A stretch of 64,000 nt of DNA, from NCBI RefSeq assembly GCF_011303755.1, contig NZ_CP049885.1, positions 3,088,247-3,152,246 of the forward strand, in the 5' to 3' direction. This document shows, in pieces, positions 23,850 through 34,043 of this stretch; the first letter of the stretch is position 1; each line of letters begins with the position of its first letter. The DNA comes from Acidovorax sp. HDW3 (GTDB lineage Bacteria; Pseudomonadota; Gammaproteobacteria; Burkholderiales; Burkholderiaceae_C). The position numbers and the translations under genes are program-made. The notes beneath the pieces are model-generated. The model was not told the DNA's origin, made no database searches, and saw only the letters and a program-made list of their open reading frames with translations.

Positions 23850-26162
23850 ATGACGAACACCCCTACCCCCCCCGCCCAACCCGACAAGCGCGCCTTGCTG
23901 CGCCAGGCCGCGCTCGAATACCACGAGTTTCCCAAGCCCGGAAAGGTCGCCATTGCCGCCACCAAGCAGATGGTGAACCAGCACGACCTGGCGCTGGCCT
24001 ACTCGCCCGGCGTGGCCGCGCCCTGCGAGGAAATCGTCAAAGACCCGGCAGCGGCCTTCAAGTACACCGCGCGCGGCAACCTGGTGGGCGTCGTCACCAA
24101 CGGCACGGCGGTGCTCGGCCTGGGCGACATCGGCCCCCTGGCGGGCAAGCCGGTGATGGAGGGCAAGGGCGTGCTGTTCAAGAAGTTCTCCGGCATCGAC
24201 GTCTTCGACATCGAGATCGACGAGAAAGACCCGGACAAGCTGGTTGAGATCATCGCCAGCCTGGAGCCGACCTTTGGCGGCATCAACCTCGAAGACATCA
24301 AGGCGCCGGACTGCTTCTACATCGAACGCAAGCTGCGCGAGCGCATGAAGATTCCGGTCTTCCACGACGACCAGCACGGCACGGCCATCGTCGTCGGCGC
24401 GGCCATTTTGAACGGCCTGAAGGTGGCGGGCAAAGATATTCAAACCGTCAAGCTCGTGGCCTCGGGCGCGGGTGCGGCGGCGCTGGCCTGCCTGGGGCTT
24501 CTGGTCAAGCTCGGGATGCCGCGCGAGAACATCTGGGTGACCGACATCGCTGGCGTGGTGTATGAAGGCCGCGCCGAGTTGATGGACGCGGACAAGGCAT
24601 TTTTTGCCCAAACGACTGAATTGCGCACGCTCTCGCAGGTGATTGCCGGCGCCGACGTGTTCCTGGGCCTGTCCGCCGGCGGCGTGCTGAAAAAAGACAT
24701 GGTGGCGCAGATGGCGCCGCGCCCGCTGATCTTCGCCCTGGCCAACCCCAACCCCGAGATCCAGCCCGAAGACGTGAAAGCGGTGCGCGGCGATGCCATC
24801 ATCGCCACCGGGCGCACGGACTACCCGAACCAGGTGAACAACGTCCTGTGCTTCCCGTACATCTTCCGGGGCGCGCTCGACTGCGGCGCCACCACCATCA
24901 CCACCGAGATGGAAATCGCCTCGGTGCACGCCATTGCCGCGCTGGCGCAGGCCGAGCAGAGCGAGGTCGTGGCCAAGGCCTATGTGGGCGAGCAGCTCTC
25001 CTTCGGGCCTGAGTACCTGATCCCCAAGCCCTTCGATCCGCGCCTGATGATGAAAATCGCCCCGGCCGTGGCGCAGGCGGCGGCGGACAGCGGCGTGGCG
25101 CAGCGCCCGATTGCCGACATGGACGCCTACCGCGACCACCTGCAGACCTTCGTCTACGCCTCGGGCACGACCATGAAGCCCATCTTCATGATGGCCAAAA
25201 AGGCGGCGAAAAAGCGCGTCGCCTACGCCGAGGGCGAGGAGGAGCGCGTGCTGCGCGCGGCGCAGATCGTGGTCGATGAAAAAATTGCCCGGCCCACCTT
25301 GATTGGCCGCCCGGAGGTGATTTCCCAGCGCTGCGAAAAATTCGGCCTGCGCCTGCAAGAGGGGCGCGACTACGACGTGGTGAACGTGGAGAACGACCAC
25401 CGCTACCGCGATTTCTGGCAAACCTACCACCGCATGACCGAGCGCAAGGGCATCACCCAGGCCATTGCCAAGATCGAATGCCGCCGCCGCCTGACGCTCA
25501 TCGGCAGCCTGCTGCTGCACAAGGGCGAGGTCGATGGCCTGATCGTCGGCACCTGGGGCCACACCGCGCACCACCTGCAGTACATCGACCAGGTCATTGG
25601 CAAGCGTGCCGGCGTGCAGACCTACGCCTGCATGAACGGCCTGATGCTGCCCGAACGCCAGGTGTTCGTGGTCGATACCCACGTCAACTACGACCCCAGC
25701 GCCGAGCAGCTGGCCGAGATCACCCTCATGGCCGCCGAGGAAATGCTGCGCTTTGGCTTCACGCCCAAGGCGGCGCTGCTCTCGCACTCCAATTTCGGCA
25801 GCAGCAACCAGCCCAGCGCCGTGAAAATGCGCCAGACGCTGGAGCTCTTGCGCGTGCAGGCGCCCTGGCTGGAGGTCGATGGCGAGATGCACGGCGACAT
25901 CGCGCTCGACGGCAAGGCGCGCGCCGCCCTCATGCCCCACGGCACCCTGGCGGGCGACGCCAACTTGCTGGTCATGCCCAACATCGACGCCGCCAACATC
26001 TCCTACAACCTGCTCAAGACGGCGGCGGGCGGCAACATCGCCATCGGCCCGGTGCTGCTGGGCGCGGCGCAGCCGGTGCACATCCTCACGGCCAGCACCA
26101 CGGTGCGGCGCATCGTCAACATGACGGCGCTCACCGTGGCCGACGCCAACGCTGCGCGCTGA
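23850..26162 (+). CDS. maeB: NADP-dependent malic enzyme with phosphotransacetylase-like domain
   Basis: A 770-residue MaeB that decarboxylates malate to pyruvate, supplying NADPH. The malic domain (about 1-430) shows [46 protein letters not shown] and [13 protein letters not shown] for NADP binding. The C-terminal third (about 440-770) is a phosphotransacetylase-like regulatory domain ([45 protein letters not shown]). GGAG eight bases before the ATG at 23850 sets the start, as do [26 protein letters not shown] homologues. A 13-bp stem terminator follows. It is monocistronic. Confidence 0.96.
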   Translation: MTNTPTPPAQPDKRALLRQAALEYHEFPKPGKVAIAATKQMVNQHDLALAYSPGVAAPCEEIVKDPAAAFKYTARGNLVGVVTNGTAVLGLGDIGPLAGKPVMEGKGVLFKKFSGIDVFDIEIDEKDPDKLVEIIASLEPTFGGINLEDIKAPDCFYIERKLRERMKIPVFHDDQHGTAIVVGAAILNGLKVAGKDIQTVKLVASGAGAAALACLGLLVKLGMPRENIWVTDIAGVVYEGRAELMDADKAFFAQTTELRTLSQVIAGADVFLGLSAGGVLKKDMVAQMAPRPLIFALANPNPEIQPEDVKAVRGDAIIATGRTDYPNQVNNVLCFPYIFRGALDCGATTITTEMEIASVHAIAALAQAEQSEVVAKAYVGEQLSFGPEYLIPKPFDPRLMMKIAPAVAQAAADSGVAQRPIADMDAYRDHLQTFVYASGTTMKPIFMMAKKAAKKRVAYAEGEEERVLRAAQIVVDEKIARPTLIGRPEVISQRCEKFGLRLQEGRDYDVVNVENDHRYRDFWQTYHRMTERKGITQAIAKIECRRRLTLIGSLLLHKGEVDGLIVGTWGHTAHHLQYIDQVIGKRAGVQTYACMNGLMLPERQVFVVDTHVNYDPSAEQLAEITLMAAEEMLRFGFTPKAALLSHSNFGSSNQPSAVKMRQTLELLRVQAPWLEVDGEMHGDIALDGKARAALMPHGTLAGDANLLVMPNIDAANISYNLLKTAAGGNIAIGPVLLGAAQPVHILTASTTVRRIVNMTALTVADANAAR

Positions 26163-26194
26163 AACCAACGCCCGCGCCAGCGCGGGAAAGTCGT

Positions 26195-26229
26195 AGGCCG
26201 TGCCTAAAACTTAGGCACGGCCTTGCTTT
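26195..26229 (+). terminator. Rho-independent terminator of maeB
   Basis: AGGCCGTGCCTAA (26195-26207) pairs perfectly with TTAGGCACGGCCT (26211-26223) around AAC, followed by TGCTTTTT. It lies 32 bases after the maeB stop. Confidence 0.92.
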
Positions 26230-26297
26230 TTAGGGGTATTTCAGCGACACTAGCGGGCTCAGTTTCGGGGGTAAACCCCTACCGAAAGGTGTCGTTC

Positions 26298-26705
26298 ATG
26301 CTCCAGGCTGTAGCCACCCACAAGCTGCGCACCGCTGTTGCCTGTGCCCTGGCTGCGCTGTCCTTGCTGGCACCGTTGCCAGCCCCGGCGCGAGGCCCTG
26401 GGCCTGCCGAGGCGCCCGTATCCAGTGTCGCCTTGGCCGACTTGCCATCCCAGGGGCGTGAAACCTACGCGCTGATCCGCGCCGGTGGCCCTTTCCCGTT
26501 CGAGAAAGACGGGGTGGTGTTTTTCAACCGCGAACGCCTGCTGCCAAAACAACCCCGGGGCTATTGGCGCGAGTACACCGTCAAAACCCCTGGTGTACGC
26601 CATCGGGGCGCGCGGCGCATCGTCTGCGGCGGTGTGCCGCGTACGCCAGACACCTGCTACTACAGCAACGACCATTACGCCAGCTTCAAGGAAATTCAGC
26701 CATGA
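26298..26705 (+). CDS. Secreted ribonuclease of the barnase/N1-T1 family
   Basis: A 135-residue protein with a signal peptide (KLRTAVACALAALSLLAPLPAPARG) and a ribonuclease N1/T1 domain. Recognisable elements are LPSQGRETYALIRAGGPFPFEKDGVVFFNRE and YWREYTVKTPGVRHRGARRIVCGG, in which the Glu of REYTV and the following Arg and His of the last strand are the expected catalytic residues. These enzymes cut RNA after guanine. Its stop overlaps the barstar start (ATGA), so toxin and inhibitor are made together. AAAGG before the ATG at 26298 sets the start. Confidence 0.88.
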   Translation: MLQAVATHKLRTAVACALAALSLLAPLPAPARGPGPAEAPVSSVALADLPSQGRETYALIRAGGPFPFEKDGVVFFNRERLLPKQPRGYWREYTVKTPGVRHRGARRIVCGGVPRTPDTCYYSNDHYASFKEIQP

Positions 26706-27223
26706 CACTGGACAAGAGCACCAACGACCTGCATCCTGCACTCGATTGTTTTCTGGCCCCGCCCATGGGCCGCATCGACCAAGAAAGAACCACGGAGATG
26801 CCTTCGCCACTTCGTTCTGCCAGCGAGCACCCCATGCGCGGGGTGCGCAGCAACATCGTGCAGTCCATTCGTGCTTACCGCACCGAGGAACTGATGGCCG
26901 CCGCCCACCACCTGGGCCAGCATTTTTTGTACGCCAACCTGGCGCACGCGCTCACCAAACAAGATGTGCTGGAGCTCATTGCCACCCAGTTCTTGTTCCC
27001 GGCACATTTCGGCAAAAATTTTGATGCGCTCTACGACTGCCTGACCGACCCGCTGCACCGCGCCGGCCCGCAGCCGGGGTTCATCGTCGTGCTCGACCAG
27101 ATTCCGGCCACCGTCAAGTTCGACAAGGAAGCGCGCGAGCAGCTGCTCGACATCTTCCGCGACGCGGCCGACTACTGGGCCGAGCGCAAGATCGCGTTTC
27201 GCTGCTTCTATTCTTTTCTGTAG
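26702..27223 (+). CDS. Barstar family ribonuclease inhibitor
   Basis: A 173-residue protein. The last ~110 residues are barstar: DVLELIATQFLFPAHFGKNFDALYDCLTDPL and FIVVLDQIPATVKFDKEAREQLLDIFRDAADYWAERKIAFRCFYSF, with the Asp-rich inhibitory helix region. The first ~65 residues are an extension absent from classic 90-residue barstars. Translation is coupled to the RNase by ATGA. It has no signal peptide, so it protects the cytoplasm. A coding-like stretch in another frame continues to 27384 (see findings), so the real C-terminus may be longer. Confidence 0.88.
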   Translation: MTLDKSTNDLHPALDCFLAPPMGRIDQERTTEMPSPLRSASEHPMRGVRSNIVQSIRAYRTEELMAAAHHLGQHFLYANLAHALTKQDVLELIATQFLFPAHFGKNFDALYDCLTDPLHRAGPQPGFIVVLDQIPATVKFDKEAREQLLDIFRDAADYWAERKIAFRCFYSFL

Positions 27224-27372
27224 CCCGTTCTGCATCCGCTGGCCAAGCGGAGCGGGCTGCCCCGGCTGTGCGTGCCGCCACCGCTGCGGTGGCCGCCCCG
27301 TCCGACATTTCTGCTGATATCTCTGCCGTGGCGCTGGGCCTGAGCAGCCCCTTCAACGCCAGTTATTGGCTC

Positions 27373-28167
27373 TCAGCCGCCTGATGGGGCAGGCGTGCTT
27401 GGCGCCGGCCCCAGGGCTTGCGCCAATGCCACGTACTCGGTCACCGGCACTTCTTCGGCGCGCCGCTGCAGGTCAAACGCGCCGCCAAAGCCCTGCGTTT
27501 CAAGCCAGCGTCCAAGGCTGTGGCGCAGCAGCTTGCGCCGCTGGCTGAAGGCCACCTGCACCATCTCTTCGAGCCGACGCACGTCCAGCGGCGCCGGCGC
27601 TGCGTGCGGCACCATGCGCACCACGGCGCTATCGACGCGCGGCGGCGGGTCAAAGCTCTCTGGCGGCACGAACAGCACGTTCTCCATGGCGTAGCGCCAC
27701 TGCAGCATCACCGACAGGCGGCCATAGTCGCTCGTGGCGGGCTGCGCCACCATGCGGTCGATGACCTCTTTTTGCAGCATGAAGTGCTGGTCCTGCACCC
27801 AGTCCACGTACGGCAGCAGGTGGAACAGGATGGGCGTGGAGATGTTGTACGGCAGGTTTCCAGCTACTCTTATTTTTGTAGCGCCTAGCGCTTGTGCCAG
27901 CTGCGCAAAATCGACTTTGAGCACATCGGATTCGACGACGTTGAGCTGGCCGTGCAGGCGCAGACGCAGCGCCAGGTCGCGGTCGAGTTCGATCACCGTC
28001 AGGCGCCCCAGGCGCTCGACCAGGGGTTGGGTCAGGGCGGCCAGGCCGGGGCCGATCTCGACCATGGGCTCGCCCGCCTGCGGGGCGATGGCGTGCACGA
28101 TGGCATCGATGATGCCGCCGTCGCTCAGAAAATGCTGGCCGAAGCGCTTGCGTGGGATGTGCTTCAT
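27373..28167 (-). CDS. ksgA: 16S rRNA dimethyladenosine transferase KsgA (RsmA)
   Basis: A 264-residue SAM-dependent enzyme that dimethylates A1518 and A1519 of 16S rRNA. Motif I is [12 protein letters not shown], preceded by [10 protein letters not shown]. The active-site motif is NLPYNIST. The basic C-terminal region is [17 protein letters not shown]. The ATG overlaps the surA stop as ATGA. Half a dispersed repeat (27862-27900) is read in frame just before the NLPYN motif, encoding [10 protein letters not shown]. The order lptD-surA-ksgA lacks the pdxA seen in enterobacteria. Confidence 0.96.
   Translation of the reverse strand: MKHIPRKRFGQHFLSDGGIIDAIVHAIAPQAGEPMVEIGPGLAALTQPLVERLGRLTVIELDRDLALRLRLHGQLNVVESDVLKVDFAQLAQALGATKIRVAGNLPYNISTPILFHLLPYVDWVQDQHFMLQKEVIDRMVAQPATSDYGRLSVMLQWRYAMENVLFVPPESFDPPPRVDSAVVRMVPHAAPAPLDVRRLEEMVQVAFSQRRKLLRHSLGRWLETQGFGGAFDLQRRAEEVPVTEYVALAQALGPAPSTPAPSGG
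27862..27900. repeat. Dispersed palindromic repeat, copy 8 (half copy inside ksgA)
   Basis: On the minus strand, CAAGCGCTAGGCGCTACAAA is followed by AATAAGAGTAGC, matching the 3' half of the consensus with about four changes. It is in frame, in front of the catalytic NLPYN segment. Confidence 0.6.
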
Positions 28168-29597
28168 TGCGGCGGCTCGCGGTATTCGACGTAGGCGCGC
28201 GCGCGCTGCTCCTGCGTCCAGGTGCTGTAGGCGTCGTCGAGCTTTTTCTCGCGCACCGCATCGCGGGCGATTTCGCGCTGCTCGCGGGCCGTGAGCGGTA
28301 CCTCGCGGCGCTCGACCAGCTCGATCAGGTGCACACCAAAGCGCGAGACCACGGGCGCGCTCACCTGCCCCGGCTGCAGTGCGGCCACGGCCTGCTCGAA
28401 CTCGGGCACGTAGCGCCCGGGCGTGGCCCAGCCCAGGTCACCGCCCTGGGCGGCGCTGCCGTCTTGCGAATGCTCGCGCGCCAGGGCCTCGAAGGTGGCC
28501 TGGCCGGCTTCGAGGCGGCGGCGGTAGTCGGCCAGCTGCTTGGCGGCGGCGGCTTCGTTCAGATTGGCGCTGGTGCGCAGCAGGATGTGGCGCACATGGT
28601 TTTGCGTCACCATGGCCGGCATCCCGGCGCTGCTGCGCTCTATCACCTTGAGCACGTGAAAGCCCGCGCCCGAGCGCAGCGGGCCGACGATGCCGCCCAC
28701 CGGCACTTTGCGCAGCGCGTCGATGAACAGCTCGGGGTAGCGGTCGGTGGGGCGCAGGCCCAGGCTGCCGCCGTTTTTACCCTCGGGGGCGTCAGAGAAC
28801 TCGCGCGCCAGGGCGGCAAAGTCGGCACCGGGCCGGCGGGCTTTTTCCAGCGCCTCTTGCGCCCGCGCCTGCGCGGCATCGACCTGCGCGGCGCTGGGGT
28901 TGTCCGGCAGCGCCACCAGGATGTGGCCCAGGTTGATGGCCAGCTGCGCGGGCGCGGCGTCCTGGCCTTGCTGCTCGCGCAGGTATTGCTCGACTTCGAC
29001 CTCGCTCACGCGCACGCGCGCTTCGAGTTCGCGCTCGCGCAGGCGCTGCACCAGCATCTGGTTGCGCAGCTCGTCGCGAAAGCGCTTGGGGTCCATGCCT
29101 TCGGCGCGCATACGCTGGTGCATCTGCGCCACGCTGAGCTGGTTTTGCCGCGCCACGCTTTGCTCGGCCTGATCGACGGCGTAGTCATCGACGCGCACGC
29201 CGGTTTCCACGGCCTGTTGCTGCAGGATTTTTTCCAGGATCAGGCGTTCGAGCACCTCACGCACGAGCAGGTCTTGTGCCGGCAGGGGCTGGCCCTGGCT
29301 GCTCAAGGTTTGTGCCACGCGGGCGACGCGGGCCTTGACCTCGTTGTTGGTCAGGGGCTCGGAGTTGACGATGGCGACGATGTAGTCGGCCTGGCGGATG
29401 CCGGGCACGGCGGCTGCGGCTTCGGCGGCCTGGGTGGCGGCCGGGCTGATGTTTGGCTGGCTGCGCGTGAGCGACGGGCCGGCGCTGGCGCCGCTGGTGT
29501 TGCCCAGGCGCATTTTTTGCGCGTGGGCGAGGGGGCTGGCCAGGCCGCCGGCAAGGCCCAGGCAGACAAGGCCCAGGGCAAGGGCTCGTTGGTTCAT
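28164..29597 (-). CDS. surA: Periplasmic chaperone/peptidyl-prolyl isomerase SurA
   Basis: A 477-residue chaperone escorting outer-membrane proteins. It has a signal peptide ([26 protein letters not shown]), a chaperone N-terminal domain ([24 protein letters not shown]...) and two parvulin domains ([11 protein letters not shown]..., [12 protein letters not shown]...), the second with the usual [18 protein letters not shown], and a C-terminal helix. AGGATG six bases before the ATG at 29597 selects that start over ATGs at 29606 and TTG/ATG further up. It follows lptD, and SurA is needed to fold LptD, so the pairing makes sense. Its stop overlaps ksgA. Confidence 0.95.
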   Translation of the reverse strand: MNQRALALGLVCLGLAGGLASPLAHAQKMRLGNTSGASAGPSLTRSQPNISPAATQAAEAAAAVPGIRQADYIVAIVNSEPLTNNEVKARVARVAQTLSSQGQPLPAQDLLVREVLERLILEKILQQQAVETGVRVDDYAVDQAEQSVARQNQLSVAQMHQRMRAEGMDPKRFRDELRNQMLVQRLRERELEARVRVSEVEVEQYLREQQGQDAAPAQLAINLGHILVALPDNPSAAQVDAAQARAQEALEKARRPGADFAALAREFSDAPEGKNGGSLGLRPTDRYPELFIDALRKVPVGGIVGPLRSGAGFHVLKVIERSSAGMPAMVTQNHVRHILLRTSANLNEAAAAKQLADYRRRLEAGQATFEALAREHSQDGSAAQGGDLGWATPGRYVPEFEQAVAALQPGQVSAPVVSRFGVHLIELVERREVPLTAREQREIARDAVREKKLDDAYSTWTQEQRARAYVEYREPPQ

Positions 29598-29619
29598 GGT
29601 GTGCATCCTGTGATGGACC

Positions 29620-32061
29620 TTAGTCGTATTGGCCAAAACGGCTCGGGCTGCTGACCTGCTGGCGCAGGTACTGGTAGCGGGGAATGTTCTGCTGCAGCGT
29701 GGACAGGGGGTTGGAGCCCAGACTCACGCGCGTGAAGCCGACGAATTCGAGCTGCAGCAGCAGCCGCGTGTTGGTCTGGGTAAAGCCGCTTTGCAGGCGT
29801 TCGACCACGACGCGGCCGATCCAGCAGCAGCTGTCGTATTCCAAACCGACGATGCCGTCCACCAGTTTTTTATCGCGCGTGCTGTAGTTCAGGCGACCGA
29901 CGCTGTACCAGCGCCCACCGCCCTGGCCCCGGCCCGCGCCCAGGTCTCGGCCCCGGTCGCCCCAGAGGTCGTTGAGCGGCCATTGCCAGCCCACGTCCAC
30001 CTGCTCGCTGACGTCGCGCTGCAGGCGGTAGGCGGCGCTGATGGTGCGGTAGTTGCTCGGGCTGTAGCGCGCGCCCACGGTCGAGCGGATGGACTGCCCC
30101 TCTTTGGGGCTGTACTGCACGGTGCTGTCCAGGCTCCAGCTGCGCGTCCAGTTGATGCCCGCGCCCAGCAGCAGGTCCGACAGGCGCTCGTCGCGCGGCA
30201 GCTGGCCCGGCAGGGTCACGCGCTGGTCGGAAAAGCGCACGCGCTGGGCGATGCCCAGGCGCAGCACTTCGGCGCCGTCGGCCTCATCGAGCAGGCGCGA
30301 GGTCAGGCCCAGCGTCAGCAGGTTGTTGTCCGCCAGGCGGTCGTGGCCGGTGAAGGAGTTTTCGGTGAAGACGGTGGCAAAGTTGAAGTCGTTGGCCGCC
30401 GTGTCGTACAGCGGCAGCATCGACTGGTCGCGGTACGGCGTATAGGTGTAGAAGGCGCGCGGCTCCAGCGTCTGGATGAAGCTGCGCCCGAGGTAGCTGG
30501 CGTCGCGCTCAAAAAACAGGCCGCTGTCGAGGCTGAAAGTGGGCAGCACGCGGCTGACGTTGCGCTGCCCGCCCAGGGCCAGGTCCTGGTCGAATTCGTA
30601 CTGCGCGGCGTGCAGCTGCGCACGCGGCGTGACGTAGCCCCAGGGGGCCAGAAAGGGCCGGCTGACCTGCGCCTGGGCGTAGCTGCGCTGGGCGTTGGGC
30701 TGGTGGGTGAGCAGGCGGTCGGCCTGAAAGCGGGTGGTGTCGAGCTCGACGCTGGTGTCCACGCTGCTGCCCAGGCTCCAGGGCTGCCAGCGCCAGGTCA
30801 GCTGTGGCAAACGGTCGTAGGGCGGGACGATGGGTGCGGCCACGTCCTGCAGCGTCTGCCAGCGCAGCGAGCGCGCCAGCACCGAGACGTCGCCGCGCGC
30901 CCAGCCGAGGGTGACGTCGTTGGGCAGCAGGCGCTGCGTCAGCTGGGTATCGACGGCGCCGAACACGCCCCGGCGCGGGAAGTCGCGCCAGTAGTCGTCG
31001 TCACTCACGCGGTTGAGGTTCACGCCCAGGCCGAGGCCGCCAATGGGGCTGTCCAGGAGGGCGTTGTGCTGTGCGGCGTAGCTCCAGCGGTTGCTGCCAG
31101 CGAGTTTGTCGCTCGGCAGCACGCTGGCGCTGAGTTTGCCGCTGTAGCTCGGTTCGAGGTAACGGAACTCGCCGCCCAGGTTCAGCCCCCGGCGCGCCAT
31201 CCACATCGGCGTGATGGTGGCGTCGCGGTTGGGGGCGATGTCCCAGTAGTAAGGCAGCGCCAGGGTTGGGCCGTTGCGGCTGTCCACGGGCACGATGGTG
31301 GGTGGCAGCAGACCGGATTTGCGCCGGTCCGACAGCGGAAAGCTCAGGCGCGGGATGGGCGGCAGGCTCAGGCCCATGAACTGCACGCGCGCGTATTCGG
31401 CCACGCCGATGTCGGCCTCGGTATCGAGGTGGATGCGCTCGGCGCGGATCTGCCAGTCGGGCGTCCAGTTGGCCTCGTCGCCCTTTTGGCAGGTGGTGTA
31501 GGTGCCGTTGTGCACCAGGGTGCGGTCGGGGTCGAGAAAATCGGCGCGCGTCGATTGGCCGTGGCCCTGGGTGGCCAGGAACTGGTAGCTGGCAGCGTCG
31601 AACTCGCCGGTGAAAGCCTCGACGCGCAGATCGAGCTGCGTGCCTTCGTAGATGTTGCCGGCGCGGTTGAGGCGCACATGGCCGCGCGCCTTGGCCAGGT
31701 CGTCGGCCGACCAGTATTCGAGCCGGTCGGCGCGGATGACGGTATCGCCCCGGCGCAGTTCGGCGTCACCCTCCACGCTGGTTTGCACGTCCACCTGGCC
31801 CTCGATGCGCTCGCCGCGCACGAACACTGGCAGCTGTGGGCGCACGGTGGGGGCGATTTTTTCTTGCAGCAGCGGGCTCGGGCGCAGCGCCGGTGCACCC
31901 TCGGCCAGCTGCGCCCCGGCGGGCAGCGCCCAGGCCGCAGCCAGCGCCAGCAGCAGGGCGCGGGGCGTGAACCGGGGGCAGGATGGGGGTGGCAGACAGG
32001 CGGGCACGGTGGCAAACAGGCGGGGCGGGGTCGGCAACACAGAGGGCGGCTGCCGGTGCAA
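29620..32061 (-). CDS. lptD: LPS-assembly outer-membrane protein LptD
   Basis: An ~813-residue outer-membrane barrel that, with LptE, inserts LPS in the outer leaflet. After a signal (ALLLALAAAWALPAGAQL) comes the OstA-like jellyroll (about 70-270: IRADRLEYWSADDLAKARGHVRLNRAGNIYEG) and a long beta-barrel to the C-terminus (LEPRAFYTYTPYRDQSMLPLYDTA; QNIPRYQYLRQQ). Cysteines for the periplasmic disulfides are present (TCQKGDE; DSCCWIG). The frame begins with TTG at 32061; GTG codons at 32040 and 32007 are other candidate starts, and the true start is unclear. It is divergent from the amgK-like gene. Confidence 0.94.
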   Translation of the reverse strand: MHRQPPSVLPTPPRLFATVPACLPPPSCPRFTPRALLLALAAAWALPAGAQLAEGAPALRPSPLLQEKIAPTVRPQLPVFVRGERIEGQVDVQTSVEGDAELRRGDTVIRADRLEYWSADDLAKARGHVRLNRAGNIYEGTQLDLRVEAFTGEFDAASYQFLATQGHGQSTRADFLDPDRTLVHNGTYTTCQKGDEANWTPDWQIRAERIHLDTEADIGVAEYARVQFMGLSLPPIPRLSFPLSDRRKSGLLPPTIVPVDSRNGPTLALPYYWDIAPNRDATITPMWMARRGLNLGGEFRYLEPSYSGKLSASVLPSDKLAGSNRWSYAAQHNALLDSPIGGLGLGVNLNRVSDDDYWRDFPRRGVFGAVDTQLTQRLLPNDVTLGWARGDVSVLARSLRWQTLQDVAAPIVPPYDRLPQLTWRWQPWSLGSSVDTSVELDTTRFQADRLLTHQPNAQRSYAQAQVSRPFLAPWGYVTPRAQLHAAQYEFDQDLALGGQRNVSRVLPTFSLDSGLFFERDASYLGRSFIQTLEPRAFYTYTPYRDQSMLPLYDTAANDFNFATVFTENSFTGHDRLADNNLLTLGLTSRLLDEADGAEVLRLGIAQRVRFSDQRVTLPGQLPRDERLSDLLLGAGINWTRSWSLDSTVQYSPKEGQSIRSTVGARYSPSNYRTISAAYRLQRDVSEQVDVGWQWPLNDLWGDRGRDLGAGRGQGGGRWYSVGRLNYSTRDKKLVDGIVGLEYDSCCWIGRVVVERLQSGFTQTNTRLLLQLEFVGFTRVSLGSNPLSTLQQNIPRYQYLRQQVSSPSRFGQYD

Positions 32062-32103
32062 GCAGCCAGCAGCAGGGGCGATTTGTAGAATCCCGGATTA
32101 TCC

Positions 32104-33207
32104 ATGAGTACCTTGAGCCCCCAAGCCCCCACCGCCAGCGCCCTGACCTGGCCCACCCCCGAACGCGCCGCCGCCTGCGCCCAGTGGCTCGCCACCCTGG
32201 TCCCCGCGCATGGCCTGCGCCCCGAAACCCTGCGCCTGGCCAGCGCCGACGCCAGCTTTCGCCGCTACCTGCGCCTCGATACCCAGGAGGGGCGCACGCT
32301 GATCGTCATGGACGCGCCGCCGGCGCAAGAAAACTGCCGCCCCTTCGTGCAGGTGCAGGCGCTGCTGCAGGCCGCCGGCCTGCCGGTGCCCGCCATCCTG
32401 GCCTGGGACGAGGCGCAGGGCTTCATGCTGCTGTCCGACCTGGGCGCGCACACGGCCATCAGCGCGCTGCAGCCCGAGCGCCCGCAAGAGGCCGCGCCGC
32501 TGTACCGCCAGGCCAGCGACCTGCTGCTGCAGCTGCAGCAGCGCGCCTGCGCCGACAGCCTGCCGGCTTACGACGAGGCCCTGCTGCGGCGCGAGCTGCA
32601 GCTGTTTCCCGACTGGTACGTGGCGCAGCACCGCCAGGTGCGCCTGGACGAGGCGCAGCAAGCGAGCCTGGCGCAGGTCTACAGCCAGATCGTGGCGCAC
32701 AACCTGGCCGTGCCCAGCGTCTTCGTGCACCGCGACTTCATGCTGCGTAACCTCATGCTCGGCACGCCGGATGTGCCCCTGGGCCTGCTCGATTTTCAGG
32801 ACGCGGTGCGCGGCCCCATCACCTACGACATTGCCAGCTTGCTGCGTGACGCCTTCATCAGCTGGGAAGAAGATTTCATCATCGACATCGCCGTGCGCTA
32901 CTGGGAAAAAGCGCGCAAGGCCGGCCTGCTGGGTGCGACCAGCAGCAGTGGCTGGGGCGCTGACTTTGGCGAGTTCTACCGCGCCGTCGAATGGATGGGG
33001 CTGCAGCGCCACCTGAAAGTGGCCGGCATTTTTGCCCGCCTGACGCTGCGCGACGGCAAGCCCAAATACCTGGCGGATGCGCCGCGCTTCATCGCCTACA
33101 TCCGCGCCACCTGCGCGCGCTACCGCGAGCTGGCGCCGCTCTTGCGCCTGGTCGATCAGATCGAAGGCAACAGCGCCCCCATGGGCTATGCCTTTGGCCG
33201 GATGTGA
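32104..33207 (+). CDS. amgK: AmgK-like sugar kinase (aminoglycoside phosphotransferase fold)
   Basis: A 367-residue kinase-fold protein. The catalytic loop is VFVHRDFMLRNLM (H-x-D-x4-N) followed by the DFG-like LLDFQDAVRG, and the N-lobe has SFRRYLRL and LIVMDAPP. It matches AmgK, which phosphorylates N-acetylmuramate or GlcNAc at C1 in peptidoglycan recycling and is typically divergent from lptD, as here. In pseudomonads murU follows; here the next gene is rsmE and no murU is in the window, so the recycling role is likely but not secured. The ATG at 32104 sits 42 bases from the lptD frame. Confidence 0.85.
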   Translation: MSTLSPQAPTASALTWPTPERAAACAQWLATLVPAHGLRPETLRLASADASFRRYLRLDTQEGRTLIVMDAPPAQENCRPFVQVQALLQAAGLPVPAILAWDEAQGFMLLSDLGAHTAISALQPERPQEAAPLYRQASDLLLQLQQRACADSLPAYDEALLRRELQLFPDWYVAQHRQVRLDEAQQASLAQVYSQIVAHNLAVPSVFVHRDFMLRNLMLGTPDVPLGLLDFQDAVRGPITYDIASLLRDAFISWEEDFIIDIAVRYWEKARKAGLLGATSSSGWGADFGEFYRAVEWMGLQRHLKVAGIFARLTLRDGKPKYLADAPRFIAYIRATCARYRELAPLLRLVDQIEGNSAPMGYAFGRM

Positions 33208-33230
33208 CGAAAAGCGAGCGGTATCTTTAA

Positions 33231-33287
33231 GCAAAAACAGCCTGTAGCGCTTGCCAGGAAAGCGCAAGCAGCTATCAATACAATAGC
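33231..33287. repeat. Dispersed palindromic repeat, copy 9
   Basis: AAACAGCCTGTAGCGCTTGCC, AGGAAAGCGCAAGCAGCTAT and CAATACAATAGC make a short form in the gap between amgK and rsmE, ending just before the rsmE start. Confidence 0.75.
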
Positions 33288-33288
33288 A

Positions 33289-34020
33289 ATGCCGCGTTTT
33301 TACTGCCCCCTGCCGCTGGCCAGCGGCGCTGAACTGGAGCTGCCCGAGGGCGCCGCGCGCCACGTGCAGGTGCTGCGCCTGCAACCGGGCGCGGCCATCA
33401 CCTTGTTTGACGGCCAGGGCGACGAATGGCCGGCCCAGGTGCTGCACATGGGCCGCAGCAGCGTGCGCGTGCAGCTCGGCGCGCCCGAGCGCGTGGCGCG
33501 CGAGGCGGCGCGCCCCATTCACCTGCTCGCCGGCATTACGGCGGGCGAGCGCATGGAGTGGCTGATCGAAAAAGCCACCGAGCTGGGCGCCGCCAGCCTC
33601 ACCCCCATCGCCGCCGAGCGCAGCGTGCTCAAGCTCAAGGGCGAGCGTGCCGACAAAAAACAGGCCCACTGGCAGGCCATCGCCATTGCCGCCTGCGAGC
33701 AATGCGGGCGCAACCGCGTGCCCACCATCCACCCCGCCGCCACGCTGGCCCAGGCCCTGGCGGCGCTGCCTGCGGTTGAGCCGGCGCAGCCGGGCCAGCG
33801 CCTGCTGCTGTCGCTGCAGGCCGATAGCAAGCCGCTGCGCCAGGCGGCGGCGCCGGGCAGCGGCGCGCTGTGGTTCCTCTCCGGCCCCGAAGGCGGCCTG
33901 GCGCCGGCCGAAGAAGCCCAGGCCCTGGCCGCTGGCTTTGCCGCCGTCACCCTGGGCCCGCGCGTGTTGCGCGCAGAAACCGCGCCGCTGGCGGCGCTGG
34001 CGGGCTTGTTGCTCGACTGA
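33289..34020 (+). CDS. rsmE: 16S rRNA m3U1498 methyltransferase RsmE
   Basis: A 243-residue SPOUT-class methyltransferase. The N-terminal PUA-like part has AARHVQVLRLQPG and ITLFDGQGDEW. The SPOUT domain has GERMEWLIEKATELGAASLTPIAAERSV, IAACEQCGRNRVP, and the knot SGPEGGLAPAEEAQA followed by LGPRVLRAETAPLAAL. It uses SAM to methylate the 30S subunit. A copy of the repeat ends one base before the ATG, so any promoter or ribosome site lies within the repeat, which is worth noting. It converges on the YkgJ gene. Confidence 0.95.
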   Translation: MPRFYCPLPLASGAELELPEGAARHVQVLRLQPGAAITLFDGQGDEWPAQVLHMGRSSVRVQLGAPERVAREAARPIHLLAGITAGERMEWLIEKATELGAASLTPIAAERSVLKLKGERADKKQAHWQAIAIAACEQCGRNRVPTIHPAATLAQALAALPAVEPAQPGQRLLLSLQADSKPLRQAAAPGSGALWFLSGPEGGLAPAEEAQALAAGFAAVTLGPRVLRAETAPLAALAGLLLD

Positions 34021-34043
34021 TGCAGCGCGGAGTGAGCGCTTGA

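Noticed and set aside
23775..26168. A 797-residue frame opposite maeB
   Set aside because: It is the reverse complement of maeB with a compositional bias (Gly/Ala/His-rich) and no family match.
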